From positions 86,109-150,108 of the forward strand of contig CAXXKZ010000015.1 in assembly GCA_963665545.2 (NCBI GenBank): a DNA stretch of 64,000 nt. The letters are read 5' to 3'. The position numbers and the translations under genes were made by a program. Origin of the DNA: G963665545 sp963665545. GTDB lineage: Bacteria; Pseudomonadota; Gammaproteobacteria; Xanthomonadales; SZUA-36. Shown here piece by piece: positions 26,782-35,564 of this stretch; position 1 is the first letter of the stretch, and each line of letters starts with the position of its first letter. The notes beneath the pieces were generated by a model. It was not told the DNA's origin. It was given only the letters and a program-made list of their open reading frames with translations, and made no database searches.

Positions 26782-27720
26782 TCAGGAGGACGGAGTATCT
26801 TTACTTAAGGCTGCTTTGCCCAATTCGGCAATGCCGGCGATGCTGGACAGGATGCCAGTGGCTTCGAAAGGCAGCAGCAAGGTCTTGTTATTCGGGCCCT
26901 TGGCGAAATCGCTGAGTGCCTCAACATACTTCTGCGCGATAAAATAGTTAATCGCCTGCACCTCGCCGGAGGCAATGGCCTCCGACACCATTGTCGTGGC
27001 TTTGGCCTCGGCTTCGGCCAGACGTTCGCGGGCTTCAGCGTCCCTGAATGCGGCCTCCTTGCGCCCCTCTGCATCCAAAACGGCAGCGCGCTTATCGCCT
27101 TCAGCGCGCAATATTGAGGATTGGCGATGACCCTCTGCCTCGAGAATGGTCGCGCGCTTCTCGCGTTCGGCTTTCATCTGCCGCGCCATGGCATCGACCA
27201 GATCCATCGGCGGCGAAATGTCTTTGATCTCAATGCGGGTGACCTTGATCCCCCATGGTGTGGTGGCCTCGTCGACCACCGACAGCAGGCGTGCGTTGAT
27301 TTCATCGCGCTTGGACAATGACTCATCCAGGTCCATTGAACCCAGCACGGTACGAATATTGGTCACGGTCAGGTTGAGAATGGCATGTTCGAGGCGAAAC
27401 ACTTCGTAAGCCGCTTTGGCTGCGTCGAGGACTTGAAAAAAGACCACCCCATCGACGGTAAGCACTGCGTTGTCCTTGGAGATGACTTCTTGGGAGGGCA
27501 CGTCCAGCACCCGCTCCATCATGTTGATCCTCTGTCCGATGCGGTTCACGAAGGGTAGGATCATGTGGAAGCCAGGTCGCAGTGTTGTTGTGTAGCGACC
27601 AAAGCGCTCCAGGGTGTATTCGTAGCCCTGCCTGACAATAACGACGGCTTTGCGGACTATGGTGACGCCCAGTATTGCGGCCACTACAGCCCAGATCAGT
27701 GGATTATCTAGCATGGTCAT
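26782..27720 (-). CDS. SPFH/band-7 (stomatin-like, QmcA-type) membrane protein
   Basis: A 312-residue protein with an N-terminal anchor (LIWAVVAAILGVTIVRKAVVIV) followed by the band-7 domain (ERFGRYTTTLRPGFHMILPFVNRIGQ) and a long coiled-coil (QMKAEREKRATILEAEGHRQSSILRAEGDKRAAVLDAEGRKEAAF). The family forms large membrane-bound oligomers and often works with NfeD and FtsH. It is the first gene of a two-gene operon with NfeD. QmcA is the likely E. coli counterpart. Confidence 0.92.
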   Translation of the reverse strand: MTMLDNPLIWAVVAAILGVTIVRKAVVIVRQGYEYTLERFGRYTTTLRPGFHMILPFVNRIGQRINMMERVLDVPSQEVISKDNAVLTVDGVVFFQVLDAAKAAYEVFRLEHAILNLTVTNIRTVLGSMDLDESLSKRDEINARLLSVVDEATTPWGIKVTRIEIKDISPPMDLVDAMARQMKAEREKRATILEAEGHRQSSILRAEGDKRAAVLDAEGRKEAAFRDAEARERLAEAEAKATTMVSEAIASGEVQAINYFIAQKYVEALSDFAKGPNNKTLLLPFEATGILSSIAGIAELGKAALSKDTPSS

Positions 27721-27926
27721 CCATCCCTTTTGATTGACTTACGACCCAATTCTTCCCTAAATCCTGGTTGGGGCGAGTTGGGTGATTTCTCCCACCTCTA
27801 ACATATCAGAAAGAGAGTGCGGTAGTGATGCGCCAGAAGTAATATTGATGTTTGCCACTATTTTCCGCCGCGAGCGGAGGTAGGGGAGGCAAACGATGAG
27901 CAGGTCATGATGAGCGGGAGTGGGTT

Positions 27927-28667
27927 TTGAGCGAGCGGGATCAAATTTATCTTGGGCAGGGCAATGGCGATCACTGGGAGCCTGAGGATTTTGTTTTTGA
28001 TGAGCGGGTGGTGAAAGTATTTCCTGACATGATTCGCCGATCGATACCCGGATACAACCTGGTGGTGCCGAATACGGCACTGTTGGCTCGGCGCTATGCG
28101 CAGGATGAGTCGGTTATTTATGATCTGGGCTGCTCACTGGGCGCGGTCACTGTGGCGATGCAACAGGCGGTTACCGCTCGGAATGTGCGCATCGTGGCGG
28201 TGGATTCCTCGGCTGACATGCTCGAGAAGATGCGCTCGAGGATGGCCGATGGAGATGTGCCGATTCCGGTGGAACTGGTCTTGGGCGATATTTGTGATCT
28301 CGAGATCCACAATGCCTCGGTGGTGATTCTTAACTTCACCCTGCAATTCGTAGCGCCGGACTGCCGGGCTGCTTTGCTGCACAACATCGTGGCAGGCCTC
28401 AGGCCAGGGGGTGTGTTGGTGCTATCGGAGAAACTGGCTTTTTCTTCATCGCGGGAGGATTCGTTGCAGAGCCAATGGCATCATGACTTCAAGCGTGCGC
28501 AGGGCTACTCGAACCTGGAAATTGCGGCCAAACGCGATGCGCTTGAGAAGGTCATGCAGCCTGATACCGCGCCCCACCATCTGTCACGCCTGGAGCAAGC
28601 TGGATTTGGTGAATGTTATTGCTGGATGCAGTGCTTCAATTTCGCTTCATTTGTCGCAATCAAGTGA
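27927..28667 (+). CDS. cmoA: Carboxy-S-adenosyl-L-methionine synthase CmoA
   Basis: Makes carboxy-SAM from SAM and prephenate for wobble-uridine modification. It starts at TTG 27927 (residues SERDQIYLGQGN follow) with GGAG at 27916-27919; nearby ATG and GTG codons are out of frame. The SAM site is VIYDLGCSLGAVTVAMQQA, and DFVFDERVVKVFPDMIRRSIPGY is the conserved N-terminal segment. At 246 residues it matches the family. cmoB follows after 12 bases. Confidence 0.96.
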   Translation: MSERDQIYLGQGNGDHWEPEDFVFDERVVKVFPDMIRRSIPGYNLVVPNTALLARRYAQDESVIYDLGCSLGAVTVAMQQAVTARNVRIVAVDSSADMLEKMRSRMADGDVPIPVELVLGDICDLEIHNASVVILNFTLQFVAPDCRAALLHNIVAGLRPGGVLVLSEKLAFSSSREDSLQSQWHHDFKRAQGYSNLEIAAKRDALEKVMQPDTAPHHLSRLEQAGFGECYCWMQCFNFASFVAIK

Positions 28668-28679
28668 GGTCGGTCTGCC

Positions 28680-29645
28680 GTGATTCCTGCGCTTGTACAA
28701 TCCGGGCTCAATGATTTGAGGCAATTGGCCGGGGAAGATAAGTGGCTGATTAATGCCTGTGAAATTGCGCAGGATGAACTTGGAAACCTGCGCCATGGTG
28801 ACTTGCCTCGCTGGTGTCGCGCCCTCGCCAATCTTCCACCCTGCAAACAACAGGCTTGCCTGGACCTGCCGGCACCATTGCTGGGGCCACGCGTGGCCGA
28901 CCCGGAGCGCTTGCGGGAGGTACTGATGGAGTTGCACCCCTGGCGCAAAGGCCCTTTGTGTCTGGGCGGCCTGGAGATCGATACCGAATGGCGTTCTGAC
29001 TGGAAGTGGAACCGCATTGCGCCCCACCTCGACCTCGATGGCGGCTCGGTGCTTGATATCGGTTGTGGCAACGGCTACTTCGGTTGGCGGATGCTGGGCG
29101 CAGGCGCAGATCTGGTGGTGGGCATAGATCCGACATTGGTCTTCGTCATGCAGTGGGCGGCGTCGCGCCATTTCGCAGGTGACTTGGCCAATTTTGTTCT
29201 GCCGCTGAAGGTCCAGCAGTTGGCGGCTGGCCAAAACAGTTTTGACTGGGTGTTTTCAATGGGGGTGTTGTATCACCGGCGTGATCACATGGCGCATTTG
29301 CAGAGGATATTGTCTCTGCTGCAACCCAACGGCACCCTGGTATTGGAAACTCTGGTGCTGCCGAATGATAACCGGGCGACGATGTTGGTTCCCTCGAGCC
29401 GCTATGCGCGCATGCGCAATGTATGGGCCGTGCCGGCGACGGGCGAGGTAATGAAATGGCTCGTCGCCGCTGGCTTTGGAGAGGCGCATCTTTTGGATGT
29501 CACCCCCACCACCGGCGAGGAGCAAAGAACCACTGAGTGGATGCGATTTGATTCATTGGAAAGGTCATTGGATTCTGACAATCCCCATCTGACCGTGGAA
29601 GGCCATCCTGCACCACGGCGCGCCATATTCCTGGCGCGCCGCTGA
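28680..29645 (+). CDS. cmoB: tRNA U34 carboxymethyltransferase CmoB
   Basis: Transfers the carboxymethyl group from carboxy-SAM to 5-hydroxyuridine at position 34 of tRNA. A GTG start at 28680 is preceded by GAGGT. The class I methyltransferase core shows LDGGSVLDIGCGNGYFGWRML and GADLVVGIDPTLVFVMQW, and VFSMGVLYHRRDHMAHLQ is the family motif. Length is 321 residues, as in E. coli (323). It forms an operon with cmoA. Confidence 0.96.
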   Translation: MIPALVQSGLNDLRQLAGEDKWLINACEIAQDELGNLRHGDLPRWCRALANLPPCKQQACLDLPAPLLGPRVADPERLREVLMELHPWRKGPLCLGGLEIDTEWRSDWKWNRIAPHLDLDGGSVLDIGCGNGYFGWRMLGAGADLVVGIDPTLVFVMQWAASRHFAGDLANFVLPLKVQQLAAGQNSFDWVFSMGVLYHRRDHMAHLQRILSLLQPNGTLVLETLVLPNDNRATMLVPSSRYARMRNVWAVPATGEVMKWLVAAGFGEAHLLDVTPTTGEEQRTTEWMRFDSLERSLDSDNPHLTVEGHPAPRRAIFLARR

Positions 29646-29673
29646 TCTGCAGTCGTGCTTGCGCCTGGAACGC

Positions 29674-30105
29674 TTAGCTTGTCGAGTCGTTGGCTTCGGC
29701 ACAATCCTGTTCGGGATGCCTTCGTCGCGGGTGTTTGCGCGCCATGGCCATGCGTTCGGATTTGAACGTTTCGAGCTCCTGCAGTTGATTCTCGTCGAGG
29801 ATCGCCGCCACCTGGTCCCTGGCGTCACTCAGGATCACGCAGATCTCGGGCATGAGCTGCTCCCGTGTTCGGTCCCTGATCGCGCCCACGTCTGCCTCGG
29901 TAGCCTCGAATACTTCCAGCAGCTGAACGATCTGTTCGGAGGTCATGTCGATAACCTCGCTCATGCGCAGTACGCCTTGTTCGGGGCTGGCTGGGCCACG
30001 GTGGGCATCTGTGCCGGGCGCGCCGTGATCAAATGATTCAGCGAGCAATAGTGGGCTCAACAGAGCCAGGGCAAGCGTGTAGAGGAGGTAAGTCTTGTGC
30101 TTCAT
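29674..30105 (-). CDS. Spy/CpxP-like periplasmic protein (LTxxQ family)
   Basis: A 143-residue exported protein: the signal peptide MKHKTYLLYTLALALLSPLLLAES is followed by a helical body with two LTxxQ-like motifs (DMTSEQIVQLL and LDENQLQELE) and a basic C-terminal tail (RKHPRRRHPEQ). Spy and CpxP are periplasmic chaperone/sensor-inhibitor proteins of envelope stress systems. It is divergent from the histidine kinase at 30305, which suggests a functional pair. Confidence 0.75.
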   Translation of the reverse strand: MKHKTYLLYTLALALLSPLLLAESFDHGAPGTDAHRGPASPEQGVLRMSEVIDMTSEQIVQLLEVFEATEADVGAIRDRTREQLMPEICVILSDARDQVAAILDENQLQELETFKSERMAMARKHPRRRHPEQDCAEANDSTS

Positions 30106-30158
30106 AATTTATCCTGCTGGTATCAGTGTGAGGCTACATAGTGCTGCCCAAATACAGG

Positions 30159-30173
30159 GTAAATGTGGAGAAA
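30159..30173 (+). promoter_or_regulatory. Possible CpxR-like operator in divergent promoter region
   Basis: GTAAATGTGGAGAAA is close to the GTAAA-N5-GTAAA direct repeat bound by CpxR-type regulators, with one mismatch in the second half. It lies in the 199-base divergent region between the Spy-like gene and the kinase gene, about 54 bases upstream of the former. This is a single weak match. Confidence 0.3.
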
Positions 30174-30304
30174 ATGCGAATTTTTCGTCAAATCAGGGAA
30201 TGGCCCTTGATCCGGCGTGCAATGGCAGGGCAGGATAGTAGACTCCGTCCCGGAAATGGCGCAGATTCATGGGGGAGGAGCCGAAACCCACCCCTACACC
30301 ATAA

Positions 30305-31831
30305 ATGAAATCATTATTCATCAAAATGATGCTGGCCCTGATCGTCACAGCGGTGCTGTCGCTTTTGATCGTCACGGTTGTCACTCGGGCTTCGCTTGAG
30401 AGTGGTCTCAGCGAATTCCTGGAGCGTCAGGAGGCGCGACAGCTGAGCAACTTTGTGCTGATGCTGGCGGAGGTCTATCGACGCAATGATGGCTGGACCT
30501 CGCTGGCCGGCAACGAATCCCGCTGGAACAGCCTGCTCGAAGTCACCCGACCGGAAGCGAGGCCAGAGGGCAGACCCGGGGACATTAGGGACGGCAGATC
30601 GGGCCGGCCCGGCGCGGCGCAACGCGATTTTCGCCCGCGCAGGCGTTGCGTTCCGCCTCCGCGTCAGGGCGAAAACCGACCGGACCCGGGCGACACACCG
30701 TCGCCCATTCGGCAGCGCGGTGACGGCCGGCCACCGAACCATGACCGGTTGCGATTTCGCGAGCGCCTGTTTTTGCTGGACAAGGATTTTGAGCGAATTG
30801 TCGGCGCAATCCCCAGCGAGCTGGATGTGCACATGGCGGCCATTGACGTTGACGGTGAAACCGTCGGCTGGCTGGGTTTCGAACCACCTTCGATTACTCT
30901 GATACCCGAGGCCGTCATCTTTCTTTCCCAACAACGGCAGAGCGCGCGCCTGTCGCTAATTGCGGCCCTGATATTGGCCACAGTTGTTGCCTTCTTTTTG
31001 GCCCGTCACCTCAGCCGCCCGGTACATCAGCTGGCCGACACAGTCAGGCGTTTGTCGACAGGCGACTATGCAGCCCGCACCGATGTCAGCTCCAAAGATG
31101 AGATCGGCCTGCTCGCCTGCGATGTTAATTCTCTGGCCGACACGCTCGACAAGGCGGAGCAATTGCGCCAGCGCTGGATGGCCGAAGTAGCCCACGAGCT
31201 GCGCACGCCCATTGCAATTCTCAAAGGAGAACTGGAGGCGCTCGGTGACGGCGTTCGCCAGCCCGACGTTGCCAGCCTGATGTCCCTGCGTGATGAAGTG
31301 GATCACCTTGCCGGCCTGGTTGATGATCTGCAAATGCTTGCGCTCAGTGATTCTGGCGCCTTGCGCTTTGACATGCAGCCGATCGATCTCAGTGGGTTGG
31401 TGCGCAGTGAAGCGGACGTATACCGTCCCAGGTATGCAGCGCGGGAAATGGCCCTGGAACTGCGCGTCGATGAAGGAATTGCGATCGATGGAGACGTCAT
31501 GCGCTTGCGCCAGTTGCTGCACAATTTGCTGGAAAATTCTCTGCGCTATACCCACGCGCCCGGCCGCGTCGAACTGGGCCTGTCGGGCGACCGTCATGCT
31601 GCCATCATTTGGCTGGAAGATTCTGAACCGGGCCTGTCGGGGAGTCAGCTAAAGCGCTTGTTCGATCGCTTCTATCGTGCTGATGAAAGCCGCAATCGCG
31701 CGGCGGGAGGCAGCGGTCTGGGCCTTGCCATATGCCGCAGAATCGTGGAGGCGCATGGCGGCACCATCAGCGCGACCGACAGCCGCCTGGGCGGCGTGAG
31801 CATGCGGATTTCCTTGCCGCGCAATCCCTAA
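30305..31831 (+). CDS. Sensor histidine kinase (BaeS/CpxA-like), no adjacent response regulator
   Basis: A 508-residue two-component sensor. One N-terminal membrane segment and a second at ~215-238 enclose a periplasmic domain. HAMP follows (HLSRPVHQLADTVRRLSTGDYAART), then the H box AEVAHELRTPIAIL with His297, N box LLHNLLENSLRYTH and G boxes RAAGGSGLGLAICRRIVEAHGG. Residues ~79-148 form an unusual Arg/Pro/Gly-rich, low-complexity stretch in the periplasmic domain (RPEARPEGRPGD and similar), not expected in BaeS or CpxA. No response regulator gene is next to it, although the family is normally paired. The divergent Spy-like gene suggests envelope-stress sensing. Confidence 0.88.
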   Translation: MKSLFIKMMLALIVTAVLSLLIVTVVTRASLESGLSEFLERQEARQLSNFVLMLAEVYRRNDGWTSLAGNESRWNSLLEVTRPEARPEGRPGDIRDGRSGRPGAAQRDFRPRRRCVPPPRQGENRPDPGDTPSPIRQRGDGRPPNHDRLRFRERLFLLDKDFERIVGAIPSELDVHMAAIDVDGETVGWLGFEPPSITLIPEAVIFLSQQRQSARLSLIAALILATVVAFFLARHLSRPVHQLADTVRRLSTGDYAARTDVSSKDEIGLLACDVNSLADTLDKAEQLRQRWMAEVAHELRTPIAILKGELEALGDGVRQPDVASLMSLRDEVDHLAGLVDDLQMLALSDSGALRFDMQPIDLSGLVRSEADVYRPRYAAREMALELRVDEGIAIDGDVMRLRQLLHNLLENSLRYTHAPGRVELGLSGDRHAAIIWLEDSEPGLSGSQLKRLFDRFYRADESRNRAAGGSGLGLAICRRIVEAHGGTISATDSRLGGVSMRISLPRNP

Positions 31832-31843
31832 AATACGCTGCAG

Positions 31844-31861
31844 GCGCCGGTGCCCCGGCGC
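31844..31861 (+). terminator. GC-rich hairpin after the kinase gene
   Basis: GCGCCGG, loop TGCC, CCGGCGC form a perfect 7-base-pair stem 12 bases after the kinase stop. It is followed by TTAATC rather than a T run, so it is at best a weak terminator. Confidence 0.4.
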
Positions 31862-31868
31862 TTAATCA

Positions 31869-31904
31869 AAGGTGCCCGCCAAGGTGCTTGCCAGGGTGCT
31901 TGCC
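31869..31904 (+). repeat. Three tandem 12-base repeats
   Basis: AAGGTGCCCGCC, AAGGTGCTTGCC and AGGGTGCTTGCC stand in direct succession in the gap before the DUF2845 gene. No protein frame explains them. Confidence 0.7.
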
Positions 31905-32006
31905 TGAATGCACGAACATTTCCTACGCGAAGTCGGGCACGCGTCCTATGCCAGGAAATGGATGCATGGGGCACACTAAAGGGCAAGTTTCAGGAGGGGT
32001 TAGAAC

Positions 32007-32324
32007 ATGGTGAATCGGATGCATCAAAGTCTTTTGGCCATGATGCTGGTCAGTCTCCACGCCATCGCGGGGGAGGCGTGGGCGGCCGACAGTTTCAGGT
32101 GTGGCAACAAGGTCATTCGAACCGGCGATTTGCCGGGCGACGTGCTGGCGCGCTGTGGCGAGCCGCTGTACCGCGATCGGGGGTACGCAGACGGGCTCAA
32201 GGACAGTAAGAACAAAAGCGTCAGGGTTGAGCGTTGGTACTACAAGAACAGCGAGCGCAGTCTCGGCCGCATCGTGCTGATCTACCAGGGCCGGGTGGCG
32301 GGCATCGAAACCGGGGCCCGGTAA
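32007..32324 (+). CDS. DUF2845-family secreted protein
   Basis: A 105-residue protein with a signal peptide ending AWAAD and the compact DUF2845 body (FRCGNKVIRTGDLPGDVLARCGEP, then VERWYYKNSERSLGRIVLIYQGRV). The two Cys residues could form a disulphide. ATG 32007 follows a strong AGGAGG. Function of the family is unknown, and there is no operon partner. Confidence 0.82.
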   Translation: MVNRMHQSLLAMMLVSLHAIAGEAWAADSFRCGNKVIRTGDLPGDVLARCGEPLYRDRGYADGLKDSKNKSVRVERWYYKNSERSLGRIVLIYQGRVAGIETGAR

Positions 32325-32461
32325 GTGCTTCCGGCCCAAGCGGAACCATACTTTTCCCAGATCGAAAAGAGTGCTTCCGACCCTGATTGTCTGCAGCGAC
32401 CACTGTGGCGCCTCGAAGGTCGGCAGGATGTTGCCCGCTACCTCAATCAACGGCCAACCCA

Positions 32462-33709
32462 TCAATCGGTTTGCTCGACACCCGTAATCAATCTCGCGCC
32501 ACGGCCATAAGTGACGTACTCCCACAGCCAGCGGATGGACACCACCAAAGGGCTGGACACACCAACAAGAAAATGGATATGGGCAATGCCCCATATCCAC
32601 CAGGCGAGCCTGCCGGTTATTTTGTAACGTGGAAACTCGATGATCGCCGAGCTGCGTCCGATGGTCGCCAGATGACCGGCATGCCGGTAGTTAAAAACCT
32701 GCGCGGCTGGTTTGCCAGCGATTCTCTTCGCAATCAGGCCCGCCACGAACCGGCCCTGCTGTTTGGCGGCTGGTGCAATACCGGGAACAGGTTCTCCCCC
32801 TTCAGTCGTCACCGCTGCTGCATCACCGATAACAAATATTCTGGAATCTTTTTTTATCGACAGATCCGACCGAACGAATACTCTACCGACCTTATCGGTT
32901 TCTTCGTCCAGCCACATACCGACCGGTGAGGCGGCTACACCTGCCGCCCAAATAACGGTCGCAACGGCTATGGCTTCGTCACCAATCCTCACCCCTTCCT
33001 CATCACAATGTGTCACTGGTGTGCCGAGGCGAACTTCAATGCCAAGCCTTTCTAGTGACTCGCGGGCGTAGTCAGATAAAGATTCATGCAAATAGGGCAG
33101 CAGGCGCGGACCGGCTTCGACCAGTGTGATCCTGGCGCTGCGCGGATCAATGTGTCGAAAGTCAGCAGCAAGTGTGTGCTGCGCGAGTTCGGCGATGGTG
33201 CCCGCAAGCTCGACACCGGTGGGTCCGCCACCGACGATGACAAAGCGTAGCAAACGATCTCTTGCTACGTCATCGTCAGCCATCTCCGCTTGCTCAAAGG
33301 CTGTAAGAATGCGTCGACGAATATGTGTGGCATCGTCAATGCTCTTCAGGCCGGGGGCCATCGCTTCCCAGTCCTGGTGTCCGAAATACGAGTGGCTGGA
33401 GCCGGTTGCAATGATGAGATAGTCGAAGGTCACGGAGTCTTTCTTCAAGATGACTTCATGCCGGCCAACATCGATGTCCATCACCTCATCCAGTAGCACC
33501 GATGTGTTTTTCTGGCGACTCAAGATGGAGCGAATGGGCCAGGCGATGTCTGATGGTGCCAGGCCGGCGGTGGCAACCTGATACAGCAATGGCTGAAACA
33601 GGTGATAGTTGTGCCGGTCGATCACCGTAACGTCCGCCGCAACACCCGCCAGCTTCTTAGCAGCGAACAATCCGCCAAACCCGGCGCCGAGGATTACAAT
33701 GCGTGGCAT
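32462..33709 (-). CDS. ndh: Type II NADH dehydrogenase (NDH-2)
   Basis: A 415-residue non-proton-pumping NADH:quinone oxidoreductase on the inner-membrane face. The FAD-binding Rossmann motif is IVILGAGFGGLFAAKKL, the NADH-binding one FVIVGGGPTGVELAGTIAEL, and the FAD site FVIGDAAAV. The C-terminus has a hydrophobic anchor-like segment (RLAWWIWGIAHIHFLVGVSSPLVVSIRWLWEY). E. coli Ndh is 434 residues. It is a monocistronic gene by context. Confidence 0.92.
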   Translation of the reverse strand: MPRIVILGAGFGGLFAAKKLAGVAADVTVIDRHNYHLFQPLLYQVATAGLAPSDIAWPIRSILSRQKNTSVLLDEVMDIDVGRHEVILKKDSVTFDYLIIATGSSHSYFGHQDWEAMAPGLKSIDDATHIRRRILTAFEQAEMADDDVARDRLLRFVIVGGGPTGVELAGTIAELAQHTLAADFRHIDPRSARITLVEAGPRLLPYLHESLSDYARESLERLGIEVRLGTPVTHCDEEGVRIGDEAIAVATVIWAAGVAASPVGMWLDEETDKVGRVFVRSDLSIKKDSRIFVIGDAAAVTTEGGEPVPGIAPAAKQQGRFVAGLIAKRIAGKPAAQVFNYRHAGHLATIGRSSAIIEFPRYKITGRLAWWIWGIAHIHFLVGVSSPLVVSIRWLWEYVTYGRGARLITGVEQTD

Positions 33710-33846
33710 ATGGATAGTCTATCGAAAAAGACAGGAGATTCCGCGCAACCAATGGCGGCAATCTGCCCGTTAGCCACTATACTAATGTCAGCAGCAAGAC
33801 CTGCGGTCACGCCAATTCTTGCAACCACCGTCCGAACTGGTGCGTA

Positions 33847-34137
33847 ATGACGAAAGATCTCGCCGAGTTTCAGGCTCAAGCGATTGCACGTGGATACACA
33901 CATGATTTTGGTATTGACGTTAAGCCGGGGCCAGCTGATATTGCTATCGAACTTCGCATCGTGGAATACGTGGCCTTTGATGGTGGCACGGATCCCGGTG
34001 ATGACGTGACCATGTACCTGATTCAATCGACAAGTGGCCTGAAAGGCTATCTGATACTTCCCGACAGCTTTCATACCGACCCGCGTAAGGCTGCCCTTAT
34101 CGATGCGTTACTCAGCAAGTGGCGGGTCAACCATTGA
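33847..34137 (+). CDS. Small protein of an uncharacterised family
   Basis: A 96-residue acidic protein. RGYTHDF, then VEYVAFDGGTDPGDDVTMYLIQS and GLKGYLI resemble, from memory, a small-protein family often mislabelled as phosphoribosylpyrophosphate synthetase in Bacteroidetes. There is no PRPP-synthetase domain here. It converges on the phosphotriesterase-like gene with a 7-base gap. I assign no function. Confidence 0.6.
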   Translation: MTKDLAEFQAQAIARGYTHDFGIDVKPGPADIAIELRIVEYVAFDGGTDPGDDVTMYLIQSTSGLKGYLILPDSFHTDPRKAALIDALLSKWRVNH

Positions 34138-34144
34138 TCCCCAT

Positions 34145-35329
34145 TCAATTCTTGAGTATAGGCGTAGCGAATGTCAGGATGTGCCCTGGGTTTTCAATCA
34201 TGATGCGATTTATGTCTTCCTTACTGGCACCCATACGACGGAGGTAAGGGAGAAAATATCGATGCACAAAGGTGTAGCCGTGGCCTCCATACTTACGCAA
34301 TTGAATCTTGGAATACACATCATGGGAAACCAATATACGCCTCCCAAACCCCTCCCGAATCAGTGTGAGGATGCCCTCGGCAACAGCTCGATCGTCAAGT
34401 ACATCCTCAACCACATTTGATTCACGGTAGCCAAGCAGATCAAACTCCAGGTAAATGCCACGGGCAGCTAGCGCCATCAGGTAATCGAGATCGCGCGTTA
34501 TCGCGGCATGGACGTGTCCAACAATCACTCGATCCATGGGCATTCCCTCCTCCGCGAGAATATCCAGGGGTGTGAAAGGATCCCCGGGCGCGAAGAAGGT
34601 GTGCAGGGAGATCGATGAACCGGTAGCAAGTGCGGCTCTTGCCGCTGCGCGCACAGACTTGATTTCCCGTAATGTCATTGGCATGTCCGGCAGTTGCGCC
34701 TCTGCACCCACTTCACCGATGATGCCAGCGCGAATACCCGTCAAGCCTATCCCAACAGTGATGTCACGAACAATTTGGGCAGCAAGGTCATTGATGGAGC
34801 GTTCTGTCACGTCATCCGGCATCCATTCATCCAGGTACCAACCGGTCCCCATGATGATCGGAACGCCGGTTTGCATCGAGACTCGGTGCAGCTGTTCGGG
34901 GCTGCGATTCAGTCCGATACTCGATACCTCGACGATTGCACCACCGCCGAGTTCACGGTAGGCATTTATTTCCTCAGCCGCGACCAACTCGTCGTCCAGG
35001 ACCAATGCTTCTGCGTTCTGTGGCCAACCAAGTTCAAGTTGTGCATAAATATCGGGCGTAAGCGGTCGCGACCACAATTCGAGTCGAGAAGGTGTATCGG
35101 GATAGGGAGCGATCCCTGAAGTCTGCCACTTTTCAGGCTTATCGAGGGATAACCGATTGTCGATAAAGATGTGCTCATGCATGAGGGTAGGTCCGAGTGT
35201 TACCGGATCGACAGGACCATTAACCGTTAATACTTTTCCTGTGAGGTCGGGTACTGCAGGCGACTCTGTAGTGTTACCAACCGCCCATACAGCTAAGGAG
35301 ATCAGCAGGAAAGCGATTAATCCTGTCAT
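34145..35329 (-). CDS. Phosphotriesterase-family (PHP-like) exported metalloenzyme
   Basis: A binuclear-metal amidohydrolase-superfamily enzyme of the phosphotriesterase family. The ATG at 35329 (MTGLIAFLLISLAVWAVG) gives a signal peptide or anchor and 394 residues; the frame opens upstream to a TTG at 35416 without signal-like sequence. Metal ligands are MHEHIF (His51, His53), GIIGEVG (Glu in place of the carboxylated Lys, as in E. coli Php), SLHTFF, VGHVHA and ILVSHDVYSK (Asp). The tail RRMGASKEDINRIMIENPGHIL is also Php-like. Substrates of this branch are lactones or unknown esters. Confidence 0.88.
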   Translation of the reverse strand: MTGLIAFLLISLAVWAVGNTTESPAVPDLTGKVLTVNGPVDPVTLGPTLMHEHIFIDNRLSLDKPEKWQTSGIAPYPDTPSRLELWSRPLTPDIYAQLELGWPQNAEALVLDDELVAAEEINAYRELGGGAIVEVSSIGLNRSPEQLHRVSMQTGVPIIMGTGWYLDEWMPDDVTERSINDLAAQIVRDITVGIGLTGIRAGIIGEVGAEAQLPDMPMTLREIKSVRAAARAALATGSSISLHTFFAPGDPFTPLDILAEEGMPMDRVIVGHVHAAITRDLDYLMALAARGIYLEFDLLGYRESNVVEDVLDDRAVAEGILTLIREGFGRRILVSHDVYSKIQLRKYGGHGYTFVHRYFLPYLRRMGASKEDINRIMIENPGHILTFATPILKN

Positions 35330-35530
35330 GGATTTCCCGGTGGATTGAACAGGTCTATTTATGTGGCTACTCCTGGCGGCTGCGGACTTTGTTATTCGTT
35401 TTGTGTGACGATACAAAGCTTATCATGGGCCCGAAATCGATCAGTATTGACGCTCGATGTAACCCAAAGGCGCCAATTGGATAGTCTGAGTCGACATGAT
35501 CATCTGTGATTCGTCATGCTTTATGTTTGT

Positions 35531-35555
35531 CACTCCCTGCGGGAATCGAACCCGC
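35531..35555 (-). other. tRNA 3'-end remnant (T-arm plus acceptor strand)
   Basis: On the minus strand GCGGGTTCGATTCCCGC (35555-35539) is a perfect T-arm with a 7-base loop and the consensus internal B-box GGTTCGATTCC, followed by AGGGAGTG. No matching 5' acceptor strand or anticodon arm is present upstream, and no CCA follows. It directly abuts the 3' end of the amidase gene. Such fragments are left where elements integrate into tRNA genes. Confidence 0.6.
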
Positions 35556-35564
35556 GGTACCGCT

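Noticed and set aside
33847..35329. Small gene plus neighbour as a toxin-antitoxin pair
   Set aside because: They converge rather than forming an operon, and the partner is a clear phosphotriesterase-family enzyme.
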